From Actinomadura xylanilytica (GTDB lineage: Bacteria; Actinomycetota; Actinomycetes; Streptosporangiales; Streptosporangiaceae): 64,000 bases of DNA. The position numbers were made by a program, and so were the translations under genes. A model generated the notes under the pieces. The model did not search any database. It saw nothing but the letters and a program-made list of their open reading frames with translations, and was not told where the DNA came from. The DNA lies in assembly GCF_030283145.1 (NCBI RefSeq), contig NZ_JASNWE010000005.1, positions 682,001 through 746,000 on the forward strand. Direction: 5' to 3'. Shown piece by piece: positions 15,108 to 23,728 of the stretch (position 1 is its first letter; each line of letters starts with the position of its first letter).

Positions 15108-15260
15108 TCCCCGATCACCGGCGGTCAGCGGACTTCGCGATCCGTTTCACCTGGGCGGGCACGGGGGGCCTGGTGGGTTTATCGCCCGTCCGTGAACCCC
15201 TGAAACGGGCATAGCGGTCACGAATGAGCGGCGGGCGCAGGGGCGCGGGGCGCGCCCGGG

Positions 15261-16778
15261 TCAGCTCTGGCCGGTGAGGGTGGTGACGAGGTCGGCGGCG
15301 GTGCGGCAGCGGTCCAGGAGGGCGCCCACGTGCTCCCTGGTACCCCGCAGGGGCTCCAGGGTGGGGACGCGCTGGAGGGACTCGCGACCGGGGACGTCGA
15401 AGATGACCGAGTCCCAAGATGCGGCGGCGACCGAATCGGCGTACTGGCTGAGGCAGCGTCCGCGGAAGTAGGCGCGGGTGTCCTCGGGCGGGTCCTCGAC
15501 GGCGGCGCCGACCTCGGCCTCGGTGACGACGCGGTCGATCCGGCCGCGGGCGACGAGGCGGTTGTACAGGCCCTTGTCGGGGCGGATGTCGGTGTACTGG
15601 AGGTCGACCAACTGGAGCCGGGGATGGGACCAGTCGAGGCCGTCGCGGTCGCGGTAGCCCTCGAGCAGGGACAGCTTGGCGGCCCAGTCGAGCTCGCGGG
15701 AGAGCTGCATGGGGTCGTCGCCGAGGCGGTGCAGCACCGACTCCCAGCGGTCCAGGACGTCCTTGGTCATCTCGTCGACGCCGGCGCCGTACCGGTCCTC
15801 GACGTACTTGCGGCACTGCTCGAGGTACTCCATCTGGAGCTGGACGGCGGTCATCTTGCGGCCGTCGCGCAGGGTGAGCAGGTGCTTGCAGGACGGGTCG
15901 TGCGAGACCGCGCGCAGGGCCGCGACGGGCATGTCGACCGACAGGTCGACGGTGAGGAAGCCGTCCTCGATCATGGCCAGGACGAGCGCGGTGGTGCCGA
16001 GCTTGAGGTAGGTGGAGACCTCGCTCATGTTGGCGTCGCCGATGATGACGTGCAGCCGCCGGTACTTCTCGGGGTCGGCGTGCGGCTCGTCGCGGGTGTT
16101 GATGATGGGGCGCTTGAGCGTGGTCTCCAGGCCGACCTCGACCTCGAAGAAGTCGGCGCGCTGGCTGATCTGGAAGCCGTCGCCGCGGCCGTCGACGCCG
16201 ATCCCGACCCGGCCCGCCCCGCAGACGACCTGGCGGGAGACGAAGAACGGGGTGAGGTGCCGGACGATGTCGGCGAAGGGCGTCTCGCGCTTCATGAGGT
16301 AGTTCTCATGGCAGCCGTACGAGGCGCCCTTGTTGTCGGTGTTGTTCTTGTAGAGCTGGATGGGGTGGGTGCCGGGCACCATCGCGGCGCGGCGGGCGGC
16401 GTCGGCCATGACGCGCTCGCCGGCCTTGTCCCAGACCACCGCGTCGCGGGGGTTGGTGCACTCGGGCGCGGAGTACTCGGGGTGGGCGTGGTCGACGTAC
16501 AGGCGCGCGCCGTTGGTGAGGATGACGTTGGCGAGGCCGAGGTCCTCGTCGGTGAGCTGGGTCGGGTCGGCGACCTCGCGGGCGAGGTCGAACCCGCGGG
16601 CGTCCCGGAGCGGGTTCTCCTCCTCGAAGTCCCAGCGGGCTCGTCTCGCCCGTGCCGCCGACGCCGCGAGGTAGGCGTTGACGACCTGTGAGGAGGTCAT
16701 CATCGCGTTGGCCCCTGGCTGACCGGGTACGGAGATGCCGTACTCGGTCTCGATGCCCATCACCCGCCGAACACTCAT
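15261..16778 (-). CDS. dop: Pup deamidase/depupylase Dop
   Basis: 505 residues (MSVRRVMGIETEYGISVPGQPGANAMMTSSQVVNAYLA). Glu10 and Glu12 form the ATP/Mg site. The long insertion after MGIETEYG (AASAARARRARWDFEEENPLRDARGFD) is the Dop loop that PafA lacks. NGARLYVDHAHPEYSAPE carries the catalytic Asp region, and LYKNNTDNKGASYGCHENYL is conserved. Dop deamidates Pup-Gln and removes Pup from conjugates. ATG 16778 overlaps the stop of the upstream acyltransferase as ATGA, so translation is probably coupled; no good Shine-Dalgarno site of its own is seen. Confidence 0.96.
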   Translation of the reverse strand: MSVRRVMGIETEYGISVPGQPGANAMMTSSQVVNAYLAASAARARRARWDFEEENPLRDARGFDLAREVADPTQLTDEDLGLANVILTNGARLYVDHAHPEYSAPECTNPRDAVVWDKAGERVMADAARRAAMVPGTHPIQLYKNNTDNKGASYGCHENYLMKRETPFADIVRHLTPFFVSRQVVCGAGRVGIGVDGRGDGFQISQRADFFEVEVGLETTLKRPIINTRDEPHADPEKYRRLHVIIGDANMSEVSTYLKLGTTALVLAMIEDGFLTVDLSVDMPVAALRAVSHDPSCKHLLTLRDGRKMTAVQLQMEYLEQCRKYVEDRYGAGVDEMTKDVLDRWESVLHRLGDDPMQLSRELDWAAKLSLLEGYRDRDGLDWSHPRLQLVDLQYTDIRPDKGLYNRLVARGRIDRVVTEAEVGAAVEDPPEDTRAYFRGRCLSQYADSVAAASWDSVIFDVPGRESLQRVPTLEPLRGTREHVGALLDRCRTAADLVTTLTGQS

Positions 16779-18046
16779 ATCGACGAGCCTATCGGGGCCG
16801 AGGGGGTGGAGCCATGGGCCTCCTCTTCGTGGTGCGGGGGTGTCGGCCCGGCGGGGGCGATCGCCCGCGTGTCGTTCGCGTGCGGCGCGGGGGCCGCCGG
16901 TTCGTCCGCCGGGACGTCCGGGGTACGCGCGCGTTTGCCGCGGTGGCGGCCGGTGTCGGCCGCGCTGAGGCGCTGGAAGGAGTCCTTGAGGCGCGGTTTG
17001 AGCAGTTTGACGAGGGGGTCCTCGACGAGCTTGTTGATGAGGTAGGCGGCCACCAGAACGATCGCGGTGATGGCGGCGAGGGCGGCCCAGTAGGGCAGCG
17101 CGGGGTGCAGGAGGCGGGCGAGGGCCGGGCCGAGCTCGTAGTGAATGAGGTAGGTCGGGTAGGTGAGCGCGCCGAGGGTGGCGAAGTGCTTCCAACGCAG
17201 CTTGCTGAGCTTGCCGGTGGCGACCAGGGCCATCAGCCCGAAGAGCGCGGTGGTGATGACGGCGATGGCGGGCCAGGCGTCGGAGGGCGCGAGGCTGTAG
17301 GGCTCGCCGGTGGCGGCCGGCAGGGCGTAGCGCATCGAGGTGGCCCAGGAGAAGGCGGCGAAGCCCCAGAGGAGCCAGCTCGAGCCGAAGCGGTGGATCA
17401 GGTAGAACGCCATGCCCGCGATGAAGTAGGGGGCGAACTCGGGGATGAGCAGGCCCTCCAGGACGCCGTTGCCGGTCTCCTTGGCGAAGACGGCGAGCAC
17501 GGTCCAGGTGGACATGAAGGTGATGCACCGGCTGTAGGTGACGCCGGTGAGCACCAGGACGGCGATGAGGGCGTAGAAGTGCATCTCGGTCCAGAGCGTC
17601 CAGTAGACGCCGCTGACGTTCTGGATGCCCATGCCCTGCTGGAACATGGTGAGGTTGGGGATCAGCGCCTCGGGACGGCCCCGGCCGAGGCCGGTGGTGA
17701 GGTAGATCGCTCCAATGAGCAGGACGCTGAACCAGTAGGCGGGGTAGAGCCGGATGATCCGGGAGACGGTGAAGTCGGCCATCGTCCGTCCCCACGTGCT
17801 CATCAGGATGACGAAGCCGCTGATGAGGAAGAACAGTTCGACGCCGAGGTAGCCGAACTGGGTCAGGGTGGAGACGGGGTCGAACAGCTCACGGGCCTTC
17901 TCGCCCTTCCAGGGGCCGCCGAGGGAGCCGGTGTAGTGGTACATCAGCACGGCAAGGGCGGCGAGGAAGCGCAGCAGGTCGACTTCCCTCAGGCGGACCC
18001 GTGGCGCCGGAGGGAGTGCGGTGGGGGTTTCGGGAGGCATCGGCAT
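16775..18046 (-). CDS. Acyltransferase-3 family membrane protein inserted between arc and dop
   Basis: About 423 residues. The acyltransferase-3 (OafA/NodX) fold is seen as roughly ten hydrophobic segments: RLREVDLLRFLAALAVLMYHY at the start, GYLGVELFFLISGFVI, SRIIRLYPAYW, and TLGALTYPTYLIHYELG near the end, then a ~90-residue hydrophilic C-terminal tail with Pro/Ala/His. Such enzymes transfer acyl groups to cell-envelope sugars or lipids. The conserved His of the first helix is present in MYHY. Its stop overlaps dop, so it is transcribed in the Pup operon, which is unusual. No good ribosome site precedes ATG 18046; ATG 18040 is equally possible. Confidence 0.85.
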   Translation of the reverse strand: MPMPPETPTALPPAPRVRLREVDLLRFLAALAVLMYHYTGSLGGPWKGEKARELFDPVSTLTQFGYLGVELFFLISGFVILMSTWGRTMADFTVSRIIRLYPAYWFSVLLIGAIYLTTGLGRGRPEALIPNLTMFQQGMGIQNVSGVYWTLWTEMHFYALIAVLVLTGVTYSRCITFMSTWTVLAVFAKETGNGVLEGLLIPEFAPYFIAGMAFYLIHRFGSSWLLWGFAAFSWATSMRYALPAATGEPYSLAPSDAWPAIAVITTALFGLMALVATGKLSKLRWKHFATLGALTYPTYLIHYELGPALARLLHPALPYWAALAAITAIVLVAAYLINKLVEDPLVKLLKPRLKDSFQRLSAADTGRHRGKRARTPDVPADEPAAPAPHANDTRAIAPAGPTPPHHEEEAHGSTPSAPIGSSI

Positions 18047-18193
18047 CGATGCTAGAGGACGTAATGACCGTCTCTGACCCATTCGCTCAAGAGGAATGAT
18101 CTTTGCCGGAGCTGGTGCCGCACGTGATGGGCGGTGCGGCGCGGCGGCCACCGGGGGGCAGCCGCCGCGCCGTTACCGACGGTATCAGGCGGG

Positions 18194-19957
18194 TTACAGG
18201 TACTGGCCGGTGTTGGCGACGGTGTCGATGGAGCGGCCGGCCTCGGTGCCCTGCTTGCCCGAGACGAGCGTGCGAATGTAGACGATCCGCTCGCCCTTCT
18301 TGCCGGAGATGCGGGCCCAGTCGTCGGGGTTGGTGGTGTTGGGCAGGTCTTCGTTCTCGCTGAACTCGTCGACGCAGGCGGCCAGCAGGTGGGTGACCCG
18401 CAGGCCCTTCTGGCCGGTGTCGAGGAACTGCTTGATGGCCATCTTCTTGGCCCGGTCGACGATGTTCTGGATCATCGCCCCGGAGTTGAAGTCCTTGAAG
18501 TACAGGACCTCCTTGTCACCGTTGGCGTAGGTGACCTCCAGGAAGCGGTTCTCCTCGGTCTCGGTGTACATCCGCTCGACGACCCGCTGGATCATCGCGT
18601 CGACGGTGGCCTCATCGGAGCTGCCGTGCTCCTTGAGGTCGTCGGGGTGCAGCGGGAGGCCGGTGAGGATGTACTTGGAGAAGATGTCCTTGGCGGCCTC
18701 GGCGTCGGGACGCTCGATCTTGATCTTCACGTCCAGCCGGCCGGGGCGCAGGATCGCCGGGTCGATCATGTCCTCGCGGTTGGAGGCGCCGATGACGATG
18801 ACGTTCTCCAGCCCCTCGACACCGTCGATCTCGCTCAGCAGCTGCGGCACGATCGTGTTCTCCACGTCGGAGGAGACTCCCGATCCGCGGGTGCGGAAGA
18901 TGGAGTCCATCTCGTCGAAGAACACGATCACCGGGGTGCCGGCCGAGGCCTTCTCCCGGGCCCGCTGGAAGACCAGGCGGATGTGCCGCTCGGTCTCGCC
19001 GACGTACTTGTTGAGGAGCTCGGGGCCCTTGATGTTGAGGAAGAAGCTCTTGCCCTCGGTGCCGGTCTGCTCGGCGACCTTCTTGGCCAGCGAGTTGGCG
19101 ACGGCCTTGGCGATGAGCGTCTTGCCGCAGCCGGGCGGCCCGTACAGCAGCACCCCCTTGGGGGGACGGAGCTGGTGCTCGCGGAACAGGTCCGCGTGCA
19201 GGTAGGGCAGTTCGACGGCGTCGCGGATCATCTCGATCTGCGATCCCAGCCCGCCGATCTCGTTGTAGGAGATGTCCGGGACCTCTTCGAGGACGAGCTC
19301 TTCGACCTCGGCCTTGTGGATCTTCTCGTACGCGTATCCGGACCTCGGTTCGAGCATCAGCGAGTCGCCCGCCCGGAGGGGGACGCCGCGCAGCGGCTCG
19401 GCCAGCTTGATCACGCGTTCCTCGTCGGCGTGCGCGATCACCAAGGCCCGCTCACCGTCGTCGAAGAGCTCCTTGAGCATGACGACCTCGCCCTGCTCCT
19501 CGAACTCCAGGGCCTCGACGACGTTCAGTGCCTCGTTGAGCATGACCTCTTGGCCACGCTGTAGTTCGTCCACGTCGACGGCTGGGCTGACGTTCACCCG
19601 CAGCTTGCGGCCACCGGTGAAGATGTCGACCGTCCCATCGCCGGTGGTCTCCAGGAAGACCCCGAACCCGGACGGTGGTTGCGCCAGCCTGTCGACCTCC
19701 TCTTTGAGCGCCACGATCTGTTCACGAGCCTCTTTGAGGGTCGCTACGAGACGCTCGTTCTGACCCGTTACCGCGGCCAGGTTGGCCTGTACCTCATGGA
19801 GACGTTCTTCCAGAACACGTGCTTGGCGCGGGGATTCCGCGAGCTTCCGGCGCAACACGGAGATCTCCTCCTCCAAGAAGGACATCTGCGTTTGAAGGTC
19901 ACTGACCTCCTTGTCGTGCTGCACCCTGCGCGCCCCAGCATCGTCACGAGCGGCCAC
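18194..19957 (-). CDS. arc: Proteasome-associated AAA+ ATPase (Arc/Mpa)
   Basis: 587 residues. The N-terminal coiled coil (about 15-90) captures Pup; a double OB-fold follows (about 95-240), then the AAA+ domain with Walker A GPPGCGKT near 275, Walker B VIVFFDEMDS and sensor/arginine regions (GASNREDMIDPAILRPGRLD). The C-terminus ends TGQYL, the Tyr-Leu docking tail that opens the PrcA gate. It forms a hexamer that unfolds pupylated proteins. GTG 19957 has GAGGAGG upstream at about 9 bases. It heads the Pup operon; a TAGGTAGGGT sequence about 45 bases upstream could be the -10 region. Confidence 0.96.
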   Translation of the reverse strand: MAARDDAGARRVQHDKEVSDLQTQMSFLEEEISVLRRKLAESPRQARVLEERLHEVQANLAAVTGQNERLVATLKEAREQIVALKEEVDRLAQPPSGFGVFLETTGDGTVDIFTGGRKLRVNVSPAVDVDELQRGQEVMLNEALNVVEALEFEEQGEVVMLKELFDDGERALVIAHADEERVIKLAEPLRGVPLRAGDSLMLEPRSGYAYEKIHKAEVEELVLEEVPDISYNEIGGLGSQIEMIRDAVELPYLHADLFREHQLRPPKGVLLYGPPGCGKTLIAKAVANSLAKKVAEQTGTEGKSFFLNIKGPELLNKYVGETERHIRLVFQRAREKASAGTPVIVFFDEMDSIFRTRGSGVSSDVENTIVPQLLSEIDGVEGLENVIVIGASNREDMIDPAILRPGRLDVKIKIERPDAEAAKDIFSKYILTGLPLHPDDLKEHGSSDEATVDAMIQRVVERMYTETEENRFLEVTYANGDKEVLYFKDFNSGAMIQNIVDRAKKMAIKQFLDTGQKGLRVTHLLAACVDEFSENEDLPNTTNPDDWARISGKKGERIVYIRTLVSGKQGTEAGRSIDTVANTGQYL

Positions 19958-20281
19958 GCCCCGTCACCTCCTCACGAAGAGAGCCGACGACCTACTGAGA
20001 CCCTACCTATCTGGAGGGCTTCCGTAACCTGCCCAATCGGTACTCGTGTCGTGGCGGAGGGCCCGCCGGGACCCCGGACGGCCCGGTCCGGGGGTGTGGC
20101 GGGCACCGATGCGGTTCCGGAAGGCGGCGAAAAAACCGGATTCGGGGGTGGTCCGGCGACGGCCCGCCGATTCCCGCGCGAGGACCGGGGTGCGGGAGCA
20201 CCAGCAGGCGTCCTGTGAATTCCGTGTTACGGGATGACCGGCGGTGACGGATGCCTGCCGCCGGCCCTCCGCAAACGTGAT
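19958..20281. other. Intergenic region between arc and trmI
   Basis: 324 bases without a supported gene. It holds the arc ribosome site and a possible arc promoter (TAGGGT at 20000-20005 on the minus strand, with TTACGG 16 bases further upstream as a weak -35). A hairpin follows trmI. The G/C-rich middle (20,050-20,220) shows nothing I can name. Confidence 0.5.
20238..20264. terminator. Terminator-like hairpin after trmI
   Basis: CCGGCGG and CCGCCGG arms (7 bp) with a 13-base loop begin 17 bases beyond the trmI stop codon. Confidence 0.5.
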
Positions 20282-21244
20282 CTAGGACTCAGCGGCGGCG
20301 GTGTCGCCGTCCGCCGGAGCGGTCCCGGCGGCCGCGGCCGCGGCCTCGGCCTCGGCGGCGGCCTTGGCCGGACGGCGGCGGCGCACGGGCGGGGTGACGC
20401 CGTCGGCGAGCCGCCTGGCGGTGACCAGGAACCCGGTGTGCCCCACCATCCGGTGGTCGGGCCGGACCGCCAGGCCCTCGACGTGCCAGGACCGCAGCAT
20501 CGTCTCGAAGGCGTACGGCTCGGCGAACGCGCCGTGGGCGCGCAGCTCCTCGACCACACGGGACATCTGGGTGGTGGTGGCGACGTAGGCGCAGACCATG
20601 CCGCCGGGGATGACGGCCTTGGCGACGGCGTCGACGCACTCCCAGGGGGCGAGCATGTCGAGGACGACCCGGTCGACCTCGGTCTCGGCGAGGGAGTCCT
20701 CCAGGGCGCCGACGGTGAGGCGCCAGGAGGGGTGCGGGCCGCCGAAGAAGCGCTCGACGTTGGCGCGGGCGACCTCGGCGAACTCGGGGCGGCGCTCGTA
20801 GGAGGACAGGACGCCGCGTTCGCCGACGGCGCGGAGCAGGAAGCAGCTCAGCGCGCCGGAGCCGGCGCCGGCCTCGATCACGCGGGCGCCCGGGAAGATG
20901 TCGGCCATCGCGACGATCTGGGCGGCGTCCTTGGGGTAGACGACCGCGGCGCCGCGCGGCATCCGGACGGCGAAGTCGGCGAGGAGGGGGCGGAAGGCGA
21001 GGTAGTCGGTGCCGCCGCTGGAGCGGAACACCGAGCCCTCGGGGCTGCCGATGATCTCGTCGTGCGGGATGGAGCCCTTGTGGGAGTGGTAGTCCTTGCC
21101 GGGCTGGAGGGTGACGGTGTTGATCCGGCCCTTGGGGTCGGTGAGCTGAACCTGGTCTCCGGGCCGGAACGGGCCGTGCGGGATGCGGCCGGTGGAGGGT
21201 GCGGGCTCGGGCCGCGCGGGGCCGGTCGGCGTGGGTTCGCTCAT
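20282..21244 (-). CDS. trmI: tRNA (adenine-58-N1)-methyltransferase TrmI
   Basis: 320 residues. The N-terminal beta domain (RPGDQVQLTDPKGR, then GKDYHSHKGSIPHDEIIGSPEGS) precedes a class I SAM-dependent methyltransferase fold with VIEAGAGSGALSCFLLRAVG as motif I and VDRVVLDMLAPWECV as motif IV. It makes m1A58 in the T-loop of tRNA as a tetramer. A low-complexity Ala/Glu tail ends the protein. ATG 21244 is preceded by TAGCCT at 8 bases and no ribosome site; TTG 21253 is less likely. Neighbourhood next to arc is common in actinobacteria. Confidence 0.92.
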   Translation of the reverse strand: MSEPTPTGPARPEPAPSTGRIPHGPFRPGDQVQLTDPKGRINTVTLQPGKDYHSHKGSIPHDEIIGSPEGSVFRSSGGTDYLAFRPLLADFAVRMPRGAAVVYPKDAAQIVAMADIFPGARVIEAGAGSGALSCFLLRAVGERGVLSSYERRPEFAEVARANVERFFGGPHPSWRLTVGALEDSLAETEVDRVVLDMLAPWECVDAVAKAVIPGGMVCAYVATTTQMSRVVEELRAHGAFAEPYAFETMLRSWHVEGLAVRPDHRMVGHTGFLVTARRLADGVTPPVRRRRPAKAAAEAEAAAAAAGTAPADGDTAAAES

Positions 21245-21252
21245 GACGGTCA

Positions 21253-21258
21253 AGGCTA
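21253..21258 (-). promoter_or_regulatory. -10 box (TAGCCT) of trmI, leaderless type
   Basis: TAGCCT lies 8 bases before ATG 21244, and no Shine-Dalgarno site is visible. Confidence 0.5.
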
Positions 21259-21275
21259 GCGGGGGTTTGGGGCGT

Positions 21276-22481
21276 TCAGACCCCGGCGAAGGCCCGGTCG
21301 ACGTCGCCGGCGGCGAGGACGCCGTAGACGCGGCCGTCGGGTTCGACCAGGAGGTACTCCGAGGCGGGGGCGCGGCGGAGCGCGTCGATCAGTTCCTCGC
21401 CGGCCAGGTCGGCGGGCAGGGTGAGGGTGGTCTCGAGGCCGCGGGACAGGTCGCCGACCGGGATCCAGGGGCGGCGGTGCTCGGGGGTGGAGGTGACGGA
21501 CTTCTCGCTGACCAGGCCGAGGGGGCGGCCGTCGTGGTCGATGATGACGATGGCGCCGGCGTGCTGCTCGTGGGTGCGGCGCAGCGCCTCGGCGAGGGGG
21601 ACGTCGGCGGTGACCTGGGCGGCGCGGCGGGCGAGGCGGCGGGCCTGGAGGAGGGGGATGCGGTCGCGGACCCGCTCGGCGCGGATGGCCTGGGTGGCGC
21701 CCACCCAGATGAAGGAGGCGACGAGCGCGGACCACAGCAGCGCGAGCCAGCCGATGCCGCCGCCGGTGCCGTCCTCGGTGCGGTCGGTGGCCAGGAACGC
21801 GCCGGCGACCAGGCACAGGACGGCGACGCCGCGGCCGACCCAGCCGGCGAAGATGGCGCCGTTGCGGCTGTGGCCGGTGGCCTTCCAGACCGCGGCCCGG
21901 ACGAGGCGTCCGCCGTCGAGGGGGAGGCCGGGCAGCAGGTTGAAGACGCCGACCAGGAGGTTGGCGAAGGTGAGGGCGTCGACGAGCAGGAGCGCGACGT
22001 CGGGCATCGGGACGATCATGTGCGCCAGCAGGCCGAATCCCGCGAGGACGAGGTTCACCAGGGGGCCGGCGAAGGCGATGAGGAATTCGCGGCCGGGGGT
22101 GGGGGCCTCGCGTTCGATGGAGGTCTCGCCGCCGAGGATGTGCAGGGTCACCGACCGTACGGGCAGGCCGAGGACGCGGGCGGTGACGGCGTGGCTGAGC
22201 TCGTGGACGAACACCGATCCGTAGAGCAGGACGGCGTAGGCGAAGGCGACCAGGTAGCTCGCGGGGCGGGAGATGACGCCGTTGACCTGGCCTTCGAACA
22301 TGATGGTGACGAGGACGGCGACCACGAACCAGCTCGGCGAGACGAACACCGGGACGCCGAACGGGCGGCCCATGTAGAGCCCGGGGCGTCCGCCGCGGCG
22401 GGGGCGGCCGGGAGGGCCGCCGGAGGTTCCGGGGTCGCCGGCGGGCGTCTCGCCCTGGGGCGGGGGTGCGCTGTCTGTCAC
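21276..22481 (-). CDS. Site-2 protease family zinc metalloprotease with CBS domains
   Basis: 401 residues from GTG 22481. A Pro/Gly-rich N-terminus is followed by an M50B intramembrane protease: HELSH at 93-97 (two His zinc ligands plus Glu) and NLLPGLPLDGGR at 181-192 (third ligand Asp). About five hydrophobic helices are seen. A C-terminal pair of CBS-like segments (LLQARRLARRAAQVTADVPLAEALRRTHEQHAGAIVIID and LIDALRRAPASEYLLVEPDGRVYGVL) could sense nucleotides. Substrate unknown; relatives cleave anti-sigma factors or membrane proteins. The start is leaderless: TAGCAT with a 7-base spacer. Confidence 0.88.
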   Translation of the reverse strand: MTDSAPPPQGETPAGDPGTSGGPPGRPRRGGRPGLYMGRPFGVPVFVSPSWFVVAVLVTIMFEGQVNGVISRPASYLVAFAYAVLLYGSVFVHELSHAVTARVLGLPVRSVTLHILGGETSIEREAPTPGREFLIAFAGPLVNLVLAGFGLLAHMIVPMPDVALLLVDALTFANLLVGVFNLLPGLPLDGGRLVRAAVWKATGHSRNGAIFAGWVGRGVAVLCLVAGAFLATDRTEDGTGGGIGWLALLWSALVASFIWVGATQAIRAERVRDRIPLLQARRLARRAAQVTADVPLAEALRRTHEQHAGAIVIIDHDGRPLGLVSEKSVTSTPEHRRPWIPVGDLSRGLETTLTLPADLAGEELIDALRRAPASEYLLVEPDGRVYGVLAAGDVDRAFAGV

Positions 22482-22488
22482 GTCCCCG

Positions 22489-22494
22489 ATGCTA
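22489..22494 (-). promoter_or_regulatory. -10 box (TAGCAT) of the site-2 protease gene, leaderless type
   Basis: TAGCAT lies 7 bases before GTG 22481, and there is no ribosome site. Confidence 0.5.
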
Positions 22495-22699
22495 CGGCCC
22501 CGTGGCGGCGGATCGGCTGGCCGCGGCGTCCGGACGGTTTCCGAAGTGGCCCGGGAGGGGGGCCGGGAGGGCCTGACGGGCCCGCTGACGTGATCTTGGG
22601 GCGGACGGCGGGCACGGGGGCCCGCGGGGCGGAGCGGGGCCCGGCGGGGCGCTGGGCTCGGCGGACGGCGGGGTGCGGGTTTTCGTCGGGGGTGTCGCC

Positions 22700-22705
22700 T
22701 ACGCT
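22700..22705 (+). promoter_or_regulatory. -10 box (TACGCT) of the RecB-family nuclease gene, leaderless type
   Basis: TACGCT lies 7 bases before ATG 22713, and there is no ribosome site. Confidence 0.5.
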
Positions 22706-22712
22706 GCTGGCC

Positions 22713-23630
22713 ATGACGACCACCGAGGCCGACGGCGAAGCGGTCACGCGGACCAGCGGTGGGCGGCCGGCGGCGGCCGGCTCCCTGTCCCCCTCCCGCG
22801 CGGGCGACTTCATGACGTGTCCGCTGCTCTACCGGTTCCGGGTGATCGACAAGATCCCCGAGCGGCCGAGCCCGGCGGCGGCGCGCGGCACGCTGGTGCA
22901 CGCGGTGCTGGAGCGGCTGTACGACCTGCCGACGGGCGGGCGGACGGTCCCGGCGGCGCTGGAGCTGCTCGGCCCTCAGTGGGAGCGGCTGCTGGCGGCC
23001 GAGCCCGGGCTGGCGGCGCTGTTCGAGGACGGCGAAGCTGGCCGGGCCGAGCGCGACGGCTGGCTGGACGAGGCGCGGCAGATGGTGGAGCGCTACTTCA
23101 CGCTGGAGGACCCGACCCGGCTGGAGCCCGCCGAGCGCGAGCTGTTCGTGGAGACGGTGCTGGAGTCGGGGCTGCGGCTGCGCGGCTACATCGACCGGGT
23201 GGACGTCGCGCCGAGCGGTGACGTGCGGATCGTCGACTACAAGACGGGCAGGGCGCCGCGGGCCGACTTCGAGGCGCGGGCGCTGTTCCAGATGAAGTTC
23301 TACGCGCTGGTGCTGTGGCGGTCGCAGGGCCGGGTGCCGCGGCTGCTCCAGCTGATGTACCTCGGCAACGGGGAGATCCTCCGGTACGAGCCTGACGAGG
23401 CCGATCTGCGGGCGACCGAGCGCAAGGTCGAGGCGCTGTGGCAGGCGATCCGGCGGGCGATGGACACCGGCGAGTGGCGGCCCCGCACCAGCCGGCTGTG
23501 CGACTGGTGCGACCACAAGGAGCGGTGTCCCGAGTTCGGCGGCACCCTTCCGCCGCTGCCGTCGTCGCCGGTCGACCGGCCGTCGCCCGCCGACCTGGAG
23601 ACGGCGGCGCGCGAGCGCGATGATCTGTAG
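22713..23630 (+). CDS. RecB-family PD-(D/E)XK nuclease
   Basis: 305 residues. SLSPSRAGDFMTCPLLYRFRVIDKIPE opens the Cas4/RecB-type fold, with RGTLVHAVLERLY as the motif bearing the first catalytic His. Catalytic residues follow in GYIDRVDVAPSGDVRIVDYKTG (Asp...D-Y-K) and QMKFYAL. Cysteines in CPLLY and LCDWCDHKERCPEF could bind an iron-sulfur cluster as in Cas4/AddB. No helicase accompanies it; there are no CRISPR repeats in the window. Probably a stand-alone DNA-end-processing nuclease. Divergent from the site-2 protease gene, with leaderless-type starts on both sides. Confidence 0.88.
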   Translation: MTTTEADGEAVTRTSGGRPAAAGSLSPSRAGDFMTCPLLYRFRVIDKIPERPSPAAARGTLVHAVLERLYDLPTGGRTVPAALELLGPQWERLLAAEPGLAALFEDGEAGRAERDGWLDEARQMVERYFTLEDPTRLEPAERELFVETVLESGLRLRGYIDRVDVAPSGDVRIVDYKTGRAPRADFEARALFQMKFYALVLWRSQGRVPRLLQLMYLGNGEILRYEPDEADLRATERKVEALWQAIRRAMDTGEWRPRTSRLCDWCDHKERCPEFGGTLPPLPSSPVDRPSPADLETAARERDDL

Positions 23631-23715
23631 GGCGGTCCGGAGGGGCGTCGCGGGTCCTCCTTGGGGATGACGCCGGATCGGCGTTCAGGAGGGCTCGCGA
23701 CCTGGCACGACCTCC

Positions 23716-23721
23716 TAGGGT
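23716..23721 (+). promoter_or_regulatory. -10 box (TAGGGT) of the histidine kinase gene, leaderless type
   Basis: TAGGGT lies 7 bases before GTG 23729. Confidence 0.5.
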
Positions 23722-23728
23722 GAGAATC

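Noticed and set aside
22713..23630. Cas4 as part of a CRISPR system
   Set aside because: The RecB/Cas4-like nuclease has no cas neighbours and there are no regularly spaced repeats anywhere in the window.
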